Assembly (NCBI GenBank): GCA_034435035.1 | Contig: DAOTXW010000026.1 | Span: forward strand, 1-49,288 | DNA length: 49,288 nt | Direction: 5' to 3' | DNA from: JAHEME01 sp034435035 | GTDB taxonomy: Bacteria; Chloroflexota; Anaerolineae; Aggregatilineales; UBA3940 | Part shown: positions 31,019 through 38,500 of the stretch, piece by piece | How the letters are laid out: every line of letters begins with the position of its first letter | How positions within the stretch are numbered: the first letter of the stretch is position 1 | Position numbers and translations under genes: made by a program | Notes under the pieces: model-generated | Databases searched by the model: none | Seen by the model: the letters and a program-made list of their open reading frames with translations, nothing else | What the model was told of the DNA's origin: nothing

Positions 31019-33415
31019 ATGTGGTTCAGAGTCAAGCTCCCTACCCGCCTGAGCAAGGTCGCCGCCGACCTGTGGCACAACCGCTCGCGCACGCTGCTGG
31101 TGATCATCGCCATCGGCATCGGCGTGATGTCGTTCGGCTCGCTGCTGATCACCCGCGATCTGATGGTCGGCAACGTCGATCAAGCCTACCGGGCCATCCA
31201 CCCGGCCACCATCACGATGACCATCTCGCCGTTCGATGAAGACCTGGTGCGGATCGTCGAGGGCTACCGCGAGGTAGAGCTTGCGCAGGGGACGGCCGCC
31301 GTCGAGGTCAAGTACCCCACCGGCGGCGACGCCTTCGTGCCGCTGACCCTGTACGCCTGGCGCGACTACGGCGATCTGGAGATCAACATCGTAGCACCGG
31401 AGGCGGGCGCCGCGGCCCCGGCCCGCCGCGAGGTGCTGCTGGAGCGCACGTCGCTGGCCTCCACCGGCCTGCGCCTCGGCGACGCGATCCCCATCGAGCT
31501 GCCGGACGGCCAGCAGTATATGCTGCGCGTGGCCGGGACGGTGCACGACCTGAGCGTCCCCTCCGCCAACCGCTTCAACGAGCTGTCCGGCTACGTCTCG
31601 CTGGAGACGCTCCAGTGGCTGCAGGGATCGCGGCTGTACGGGCGGATGGACATCGTGACCGGGAGCGGGGTGACCACGCTGGAGCAGGTCGAGGGCGTGG
31701 CGCACACCCTGAAAGAGCGGCTGGAGCGGGACGGCTACAGCGTCCACTACGTCCGCTCCGAGCGCCCCGGTCAGCACTGGATGGTGGAGGTGATACAGGG
31801 CATGTCCGGCTTCCTGTACATCATGGGCATGGCCGGCCTGCTGTTGAGCGCCTTTCTGGTGTGGAATACGATCTCCTCGATCCTGGTGCAGCAGCGCCGC
31901 CAGATCGGCGTGCTGCGGGCCATCGGCGGCTCGCGCCGCCAGATCACCGCGATGTACGTGCTGATGGTGGTGATCTACGGCCTGATCGGCTTCCTGCTGG
32001 CGCTGCCGCTGGGGGTGCTGACGAGCCTGGGCTACATGACCACCTCGATGGCCTGGCTCAACTTCGACATCCTGTATTACACCTTCCCGCCGGTGGTGGG
32101 GCTGGCGATGCTGGCGGCGGCGGTCGGCACGCCGCTGATCGCCAGCCTGCTGACCATCGCGCGGTCCACGCGCATCACCGTGCGCGAGGCGCTGACCGAC
32201 TACGGCATCGGCGTGGGCAGCCCCGACGACCCGATCGAGCGGCTGCTGACGCGCCTGAGCGGCCTGCCCCGCCCGGTGATGCTCTCCCTGCGCAACACCT
32301 TCCGCCAGCGCGAGCGCCTGCTGGTGACGCTGGGCACGCTGGCCATCGCCGGCGCGATGTTCATCGGCGTGCTCAGCTTCAGCCGGGCGCTGAACCTGGA
32401 GGTGGGGCGGCTGATGCAGACCGGGCTGGAGAACGTCAACCTGTCGCTGGGCGGCACCTACCCGGCCGCCACGCTGGAGCGGGAGGCGCTGCGCGTCCCC
32501 GGCGTCACCGCGGCGGAGGCCCGCCTGACGGCGCTGGCGGCCCGCGTGCGCCCGGACGGCGCGCAGGGCTCCACCTTCTCCCTGATCGGCCTGCCGCCCG
32601 CCAGCCCGTTCGTCGAGCCCCGGCTGGAGGCCGGGCGCTGGCTGCAGGCCGGCGACACCTACGCCGTCGTGGTCAGCAGCGCCCTGCTGGAGGATGAGCC
32701 GGACCTGACGGTGGGGAGCGAGATCACCCTGAAGATCGGCGGCGCCAGCCGCCCGTGGACCGTGGTGGGCGTCTACGCGGGGGCGTGGTGGGCGCAGTCC
32801 GCCTACGTGCCCTATCAGGCGCTGGCGCAGGTCACCCGCCTGACCGGCGCCGCCGACACGCTGGCCGTGGCGACGGCCGGGACGACGGCCCGCGCCGAGG
32901 AAGCGGCAGCCTGGGCGCTGGAGGACGCGCTCGACCGCATCGACGTGGAGGCCGGCAGCTGGCGCACCTACCACGGGCGGCTGTCCGAGACGCGGGCGCA
33001 GTTCAGCGTGCTGGTGCTGATCTCAATGATCGTCGCGCTGTTTCTGGCGCTGGTGGGCGGGCTGGGGCTGGCGGGCACGATCAGCCTGAACGTGATGGAG
33101 CGCACCCGCGAGATCGGCGTCATGCGCGGCATCGGCGCGTCGAGCCGGGCCGTGCGGCAGATCATCGTGGCGGAGGGGGTGGCGTCGGGGCTGCTGAGCT
33201 GGCTCCTGGCGGCGGCGCTGGCCGCGCCGCTGAGCTGGGGGCTGCAGCAGCTGGTGGGCGGCTTCACGCTGGGGCGGGCGATCCCGTTCGCCTATTCGAT
33301 CCCGGCAGCCCTGCTGTGGCTGCCGGTGGTGCTGGCGATCTCGGCGCTGGCGGGGCTGGCGCCGGCGCAGCGGGCGGCCCGGATCAGCGTGCGGGAGGCC
33401 CTGGCCTACGAGTAG
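31019..33415 (+). CDS. FtsX/MacB-type ABC transporter permease
   Basis: 798 residues from the ATG at 31019 (GAGGA upstream). It has an N-terminal helix, a large extracytoplasmic domain, three helices (about 265-400), a second extracytoplasmic domain and three more helices with ISVREALAYE at the end. Two FtsX domains are present, with RRQIGVLRAIGGSRRQI and TREIGVMRGIGASSRAV coupling motifs. Such permeases work with a LolD/MacB-like ATPase to transport lipoproteins, antibiotics or signals. No ATPase gene is adjacent, so it must pair with one elsewhere. Its last 30 codons belong to a 51-bp direct repeat that flanks the DGR island. Confidence 0.92.
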   Translation: MWFRVKLPTRLSKVAADLWHNRSRTLLVIIAIGIGVMSFGSLLITRDLMVGNVDQAYRAIHPATITMTISPFDEDLVRIVEGYREVELAQGTAAVEVKYPTGGDAFVPLTLYAWRDYGDLEINIVAPEAGAAAPARREVLLERTSLASTGLRLGDAIPIELPDGQQYMLRVAGTVHDLSVPSANRFNELSGYVSLETLQWLQGSRLYGRMDIVTGSGVTTLEQVEGVAHTLKERLERDGYSVHYVRSERPGQHWMVEVIQGMSGFLYIMGMAGLLLSAFLVWNTISSILVQQRRQIGVLRAIGGSRRQITAMYVLMVVIYGLIGFLLALPLGVLTSLGYMTTSMAWLNFDILYYTFPPVVGLAMLAAAVGTPLIASLLTIARSTRITVREALTDYGIGVGSPDDPIERLLTRLSGLPRPVMLSLRNTFRQRERLLVTLGTLAIAGAMFIGVLSFSRALNLEVGRLMQTGLENVNLSLGGTYPAATLEREALRVPGVTAAEARLTALAARVRPDGAQGSTFSLIGLPPASPFVEPRLEAGRWLQAGDTYAVVVSSALLEDEPDLTVGSEITLKIGGASRPWTVVGVYAGAWWAQSAYVPYQALAQVTRLTGAADTLAVATAGTTARAEEAAAWALEDALDRIDVEAGSWRTYHGRLSETRAQFSVLVLISMIVALFLALVGGLGLAGTISLNVMERTREIGVMRGIGASSRAVRQIIVAEGVASGLLSWLLAAALAAPLSWGLQQLVGGFTLGRAIPFAYSIPAALLWLPVVLAISALAGLAPAQRAARISVREALAYE

Positions 33416-33433
33416 GGGCGCGGCATGGGCCGC
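33383..33433 (+). repeat. 51-bp direct repeat, left copy (3' end of the permease gene)
   Basis: Starts ATCAGCGTGCGGGAGG and includes the permease stop codon TAG. It matches 39655-39705 at 50 of 51 positions; the one difference turns TAG to CAG in the right copy. Between the copies lies the DGR island. Confidence 0.85.
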
Positions 33434-33545
33434 GGCCAGGATGCCCGCCCCGCTGTCGATGATCCGTTCGCACAGCCGCCGCGTCGGCGGACAGGCGATC
33501 GTCCGCGCCGGCGACGCACGTTGCGGCGGGCCGCAGGCCCGGGCG

Positions 33546-33596
33546 CCCTCACCCTGAATCCCTCTCCCCAACGCCGCTGCGCGGCTGGGAGAGGGA
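33546..33596. repeat. Palindromic repeat, copy 1
   Basis: CCCTCACCCTGAATCCCTCTCCC followed by a GC-rich loop and GGGAGAGGGA. The arms TCCCTCTCCC and GGGAGAGGGA are perfect. Three related copies lie inside the DGR target gene. The rest of the 33434-33808 stretch holds no gene that I can support. Confidence 0.75.
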
Positions 33597-33808
33597 CTTA
33601 TTTGCGGGCGGGCACGGCGGGAGCGTCGGCCCGTTGCCGCGTCCAGGCCGTGCCCTTTTTGTGTATGCGCCCGACGAACCTATTCGATCCGTGCGGACCA
33701 GACTAACCGGCGCTATCCTTCCGCCTTCGCCGCAGGCTGGAATCCGTAGACGCCAGCCACTGTTGGTTTTGAACGGCTTTGCCGCTCGCTGAAGGGAAAG
33801 AAGGGTAT

Positions 33809-33927
33809 CGGGCCAACGACTACCCGCACACCATAGTTGTTGTTCCTGTTGTGCGGGTTGTTGTTGTTGCGGTTGGCGCAGGCGGCGTTGTTCTGATTGT
33901 TGTTGAACGCGCCCCCGCGCAGCATCT
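33809..33927 (-). repeat. DGR template repeat (TR)
   Basis: On the minus strand this 119-bp segment aligns without gaps to 35558-35676. It contains runs of AAC codons (conceptual NNNQNN, RNNNNP, RNNNY) set in sequence identical to the target gene. All 16 differences from the variable repeat fall at adenines of this strand, out of about 35 adenines. It lies 35 bp downstream of avd on the same strand. A TR is transcribed and reverse-transcribed with errors at A; it is not expected to be translated. Confidence 0.95.
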
Positions 33928-33961
33928 ATCCGGCAGCCTGACGGTGAAGCACCGCACCCCG

Positions 33962-33967
33962 ATTATA
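33962..33967 (-). promoter_or_regulatory. Possible -10 box for the TR RNA
   Basis: TATAAT on the minus strand overlaps the avd stop codon and lies 34 bp before the TR. No -35 at 16-18 bp spacing is convincing, so the TR may simply be read from the avd transcript. Confidence 0.25.
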
Positions 33968-34307
33968 CAGCACTCTGCTTGATCCAACCGCCCAGCAGCC
34001 GCCCGATCTCCTCGACCATCTTGCTGACGTGCTCGTACTGCCCGCTGTTCAGCCACTGCCATTGAAACGCCAGCCGCAGATACAGCCGCAGCGTGGTCAG
34101 GCAGCCATCAGCGTCGCGCAGATGCGCCAGCCGCCGCTCGCCACGATGGGCGTTGGCATGGAATAATGCTTCCTGAAAATCCAGCGCGGCGTCGCCGAGC
34201 CGCTGCACCACCAGGTAGCGCTGCGCCTTCGGGAACTTCTCGCAGTGCGGCAGCAGCCAGGTCAGCAGATCAAAGGTACGGGCGAGTATGACCATTTCTT
34301 CCGGCAT
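33963..34307 (-). CDS. avd: DGR accessory variability determinant (Avd)
   Basis: 114 residues from the ATG at 34307, preceded by AGAGGA. The all-helical sequence follows the Avd four-helix bundle. The C-terminal GCLTTLRLYLRLAF and SKMVEEIGRLLGGWIKQ correspond to the LAMLRFWLRF and IAEVGRILGSWI segments of Bordetella phage Avd. Avd forms a basic pentamer that binds the RT and TR RNA and is needed for mutagenic cDNA synthesis. The gene is transcribed toward the TR and divergently from the RT gene, with a 20-bp overlap of their 5' ends. Confidence 0.9.
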   Translation of the reverse strand: MPEEMVILARTFDLLTWLLPHCEKFPKAQRYLVVQRLGDAALDFQEALFHANAHRGERRLAHLRDADGCLTTLRLYLRLAFQWQWLNSGQYEHVSKMVEEIGRLLGGWIKQSAV

Positions 34308-35439
34308 CACTTTTTCCTCTATCGTCACATGGGATAACCTGTGGCGGGCCTATCGAAAAGCGGCGAAGGGCAAGCGCGGCCATGCCCCCGCCGCCGGGTT
34401 CGAGCACCGGGTGGCCGATAAGCTGGTGGCGCTGCAAGACGAGCTGGCGCGGAAAACCTACCGCCCCGGCGCGTATGTGAACTTCCGCATCCACGAGCCG
34501 AAGCAGCGCCTGATCAGCGCCGCGCCCTTCCGCGACCGGGTGGTGCATCACGCGCTGTGCAACCTGATTGAGCCAACCTTCGATGCACGCTTCTTCCCCG
34601 ATAGCTATGCTAACCGCGTCGGCAAAGGCACGCACCGCGCCATTGACCGCCTACAAGTGTTCTCACGTCAGTACCGCTATGTGCTGCGGGCCGATATCGT
34701 GCAGCACTTCCCGTCGCTGGATCATGCTATCCTGCGGGCCGAGATCGCTCGTGTGATCGCCGATCCGGGTATCCTGTGGCTGGTTGACCTGATCCTTGCC
34801 AGCGGCGCAGGCGTCCTCAGCGGCGAGTACACGATGGTGTACTTCCCCGGCGACGACCTGTTCGCGGCCAGCAGGCCGCGTGGCCTGCCCATCGGCAACC
34901 TGACCAGCCAGTTCTGGAGCAACGTGTACATGAACCCCCTCGACTGGTTCGTCCGGCGGGAACTGGGCTGCTGTAAGCAGCGCGGCGCTTACCTGCGCTA
35001 TGTGGATGACTTCGCGCTGTTCAGCAACAGCAGGCGCGAACTGTGGGCCTGGAAGCAGGCCATCATCGAGCGGCTGGCACAGATGCGGCTGACCATCCAT
35101 GAGACCGAGGCGCAGGTGACGCCCACTGAGATCGGCATCCCCTGGCTGGGCTTCATCGTGTATCCCGACCATCGCAGGCTCAAGCGGCGCAACGCCGTCA
35201 ACTTCCGGCGGCGGCTGGAACACACCATTGACCTGTACGAAGCAGGCGAGATATCGTTCGGTGAACTGGACGCCAGTGTTCAGGGCTGGATCAACCACGT
35301 GCGCTACGCCGATACCTGGGGCCTGCGGAGTCACCTCTTTGACTCCCACCCGATCCGGCTACACCCGGAACCTGAAGAGCCGCAGCCGCCCCTCCGGCTG
35401 CGCCAATACCGCCAGAAGCGCAAAAAGCGACCCCGCTAG
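34288..35439 (+). CDS. DGR reverse transcriptase
   Basis: 383 residues. RT domain motifs are in order: N-terminal WDNLWRAYRKAAKGKR, RLISAAPFRDRVVHHAL, FFPDSYANRVGKGTHRA, motif A RADIVQHFPSLDH, motif B GLPIGNLTSQFWSNVYMNPLD, the catalytic YVDD (LRYVDDFALFS), and motif D/E WLGFIVYPDHRRL. The SQ in motif B (IGNLTSQ) is the hallmark of DGR enzymes, in place of the QG of other retroelements. A C-terminal basic tail (RQKRKKRPR) follows. It makes A-mutagenised cDNA from the TR RNA. The start at 34288 has AAAGG upstream. It is read opposite to TR, avd and the target gene. Confidence 0.95.
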   Translation: MTISSGITFSSIVTWDNLWRAYRKAAKGKRGHAPAAGFEHRVADKLVALQDELARKTYRPGAYVNFRIHEPKQRLISAAPFRDRVVHHALCNLIEPTFDARFFPDSYANRVGKGTHRAIDRLQVFSRQYRYVLRADIVQHFPSLDHAILRAEIARVIADPGILWLVDLILASGAGVLSGEYTMVYFPGDDLFAASRPRGLPIGNLTSQFWSNVYMNPLDWFVRRELGCCKQRGAYLRYVDDFALFSNSRRELWAWKQAIIERLAQMRLTIHETEAQVTPTEIGIPWLGFIVYPDHRRLKRRNAVNFRRRLEHTIDLYEAGEISFGELDASVQGWINHVRYADTWGLRSHLFDSHPIRLHPEPEEPQPPLRLRQYRQKRKKRPR

Positions 35440-35488
35440 CGCGGGGATTCGGTGGGGGGCTTAACGACCTTCGGTCGTCGCCCCCCAC
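35431..35488. terminator. Two tandem hairpins between RT and target gene
   Basis: CCCCGC-TAGC-GCGGGG (35431-35446) contains the RT stop codon. A second, larger hairpin has outer arms GTGGGGGGC and GCCCCCCAC (35452-35488) and an inner ACGACC-TTC-GGTCGT stem. They separate convergent genes and lie 70-127 bp downstream of the VR, the side on which DGR target genes often have a hairpin needed for efficient homing. Either or both roles are possible. Confidence 0.55.
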
Positions 35489-35539
35489 ACCCCCCAGGAG
35501 AAAAGAGCTACAGAGGTTCAGAGTTCAGAGCGCCAGAGA

Positions 35540-38500
35540 TCAGAGACGCAAGGATAGCGGGCCAACGACTACCCGCACACCAAAGAAGTTGTGCCTGAAG
35601 TGCGGGCTGCTGTCGATGCGGTTGGCGCAGGCGGCGTTGCTCTGATCGCAGTAGAACGCGCCCCCGCGCAGCACCTTGGTCCCGCCATTCCCGAACCCAT
35701 CCACTACCTGTGGGTTGCCGTAATCATTCAGGCACCATTCCCACAGGTTGCCCGCCACGTCCAGCGCGCCGCAGGCCGCCGCGCCATGCGGGTACATGCC
35801 CACCGCCGTGCTGCGGTCACCAATTCCGGCTTCAGTGGTGTTGGCGCGCGGGTGCCCATCCCAATCGCCCCAGGGATACTGCCGGGCCTCTACGCCGTTC
35901 TGCGCCATCCACTGCCACTCCCACTCGGTGGGCAGGCGGACCTGCCAGCCCTCACCCCTTAACCCCCCGCCCCTTTTCCCCTCTCCCTGAGGGAGAGGGG
36001 CCAGGGGTGAGGGCAGAGGGGGCAGCAGGTCAAACAGCCCATGCTCTCGATACTTGAAATCCAGCCAGCGGGTGAAGGCCACGCACTGGTACCACGAGAC
36101 CGAATCGCGCGGGTAGTTATCGTACTGCTGAGTAGCAGCGAGCATCTGCTGACGGACAAATTCCTGTGGGAAGTCTTTCCACCAGCGGCCATCTTCAAAG
36201 CCATCCGGCGCATCCAGAAAGGCCTGGAACTGCCGGTGTGTGATAAGATACCTGGCGACGTAGAAGGGCCAGACAGCGAAGCGCTGGGCCTCAAATTCAA
36301 TCTCGCCGCCGGGCGCGACCGGCAGCCAGTCGATCTGCGGCAGGCCGCGCTCATCCAGGCCAATCCCGGTGCGCGTATCGCCGATAGTCGCCAGGCGCTC
36401 GCCGATCCAGCGGCGGCGCTGGTGGCCGGTGCGGATGTCGGCGATCTCCCTCAGCAGGCGGGCCTGCTCCGGTTCGATGAAGTCCTGCTCCATCTCGCTC
36501 AGGCGCGGCTGCTGCCGCTCCTGCATCTTGTACACCAGTTCCAGCCGCTCGGCAGGCCAGCGCAGGTAGTCCGGCTGGCCTTTGCGCTCCCACTCATCGG
36601 CGGCAGCCCGCACCTGCCGCAGCAGGATCAGGTCGTCCTGGGCCTCGTCAATCCACGCTTTCAGGCGCGGCCAACTCCTGAAGAGCGCCTCGTGCGCCAC
36701 CTCGACCACCGGGTATTCCCCGCCGGAGGTCATCAGCAGCCGGGCGTTGGTCAGCGCCTGCACCAGCTCCTCACAGGCGGCGTCACAGACCACGCTGCTG
36801 AGCGGGGCGCGCTTGCGGGTGGCCGTGCCGCGCTCGTCCACCTCGACCAGCTCGCGGAAGACGACCGGCAGGGCGTCCTGCGCGGGCTTGGAGAGCCGCT
36901 CAAAAGCATCTTTGGCCTGCTCGCCAATCGCGCCCTGCACCCCGCCGAAGCCTTCATAGGCGCGCCAGGTTAAGGCCCTCACCCTAAATCCCTCTCCCTC
37001 AGGGAGAGGGATTTGCTCTTGAGCAGCATGTGGAGCGGCGTGGGAGAGGATGGCCAGCAGAACCGCCTGAAGATCATGCAGCACCTGGTTGTTGGAGAAG
37101 CGAATCACGCGGTATCCCAACGCCTCAATGTCCTGCTGGCGAGCCTGATCTTCTGCCTGGCGCACCTCATGAATTGGCCCATCAATCTCTACGACCAGCC
37201 CGCTCTCGTAGTTGAAGAAATCAACCACGTAGTGTGTGTTGGGCAGGGGATGCTGGCGGCGGAACTTCAGACCGCCCAGCCTGCGGTTGCGCAAGCATTC
37301 CCACAACACGGTTTCCGCATCGGTCTGGCGCTGCCGCAGCTCCCGCGCCGCATCGCGCATGGCCTGCGTGGCCATCTCTCTGTACCGTTCACCCCTGTTC
37401 CCCTCTCCCTCAGGGAGAGGGGCCAGGGGTGAGGGCCGAGGGGCCAGGGGTGAGGGCGCATCCATCGCTTCTTCGTAGAGCTGCTGGAGGGCGTAGGCCA
37501 TCAATGCCAGCGCGCCGGGGTCGTCGCCGGTGTCGTAGAGGATCTGCTGGGCCAGGCCGCTCTCGAACTGCAACCCGGCCACCCGCGCCGGGCCGGTGAT
37601 CATCTCGTACAGATCGATGGAACCGGGGGCGCTGAGCGGAAAGGTGCGGTTCTCGTGCGCCTTCAGCAGCCCGGCCAGCGCGGGCAGTTCGGCCACGCGG
37701 TGGAAGAAGTCGGCGCGCATGGTGATCACGGTCTTGATTCGCGGCGACTGCGCCGTTTCGGCCAGCATGGCGGCAAAGGCGCGGCGCAGCGCCTCATCCT
37801 GTACGCGGGTGAACAACTCTTCAAACTGGTCAATGAAGATCAGCGCTTTGGCCCAGCCGGGGGCGCCATTCAACGCTTGCACCAACACCTCGCGCAGGTT
37901 GTCCGGCTGGGTGCGCAGGCTCGACGCCAGGCCGCGCGAGTTCAGGCGCAGCGGGTCGGCGATCAGCGCCCCGGCCAGCGAATCAAAGGGATCGCCGACG
38001 CCCCACTCGTCCGGTGTGAAGGTTACCACCGGCCAATCCCGGCTACCTTCGATGGCGTTCTCGGCCAGCCGGGGGATCAGCCCGGCTCCCACCAGCGAGG
38101 ACTTGCCCGATCCTGACGCACCCACCACGGCCAGGAAGCGGCAGTCCGGCTCGCTCAGGCGCTTCACCAGCTTGTCGGTTTCCGTCCCGCGCCCGAAGTA
38201 GATGGGGGCGTCTTCCGGCCCAAAGGCGCGCAGGCCGGGAAAAGGTGAGACGCCGGGGGGCCACGTGACCGGCGGCACGATGTTCACCGTATCGATCCCC
38301 ACCTCACGCCTTTCGCCTCGTCGCTGACCTTCGTCAATCAGGCGGGCGACCAGCTTGCGCAGATGCAACTCGAAGATGTCGCCGAACTCGGTGGGGGATG
38401 TATAGCTATTGTACCCCTGCCGGATCGAGCCATCGGGGTTGACGAACGAATCGAAGAACGCCTTGACGCGGCCTCGCTGGACGATCTTCTCTTCCAGGTC

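Larger units (their letters stand above)
36965..37459 (-). mobile_element. In-frame DUF559-like nuclease insertion in the NTPase domain
   Basis: Residues about 577-741 of the target do not belong to the STAND fold. They comprise palindrome-encoded SPLAPLPEGEG at one edge, a DUF559/Vsr-like nuclease (TDAETVLWECLRNRRLGGLKF, YVVDFF, VVEIDGPIH), and PLPEGEGFRVR at the other. The native sequence resumes at LTWRAYEGFGG. Catalytic-type residues D, E-x-D and H are kept. The insert keeps frame with no stop. It looks like a DUF559 open-reading-frame element carried with palindromic repeats. Whether it is cut out, excised, or active is not known. Confidence 0.7.

Noticed and set aside
33713..33925. Open frame rich in Asn codons on the minus strand
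   Set aside because: It is the DGR template repeat read as protein. It has no ribosome-binding site and its downstream part shows no domain.
35949..37431. CRISPR array
   Set aside because: The repeated palindromes have irregular spacing, few copies and lie in coding sequence; no cas genes are present.
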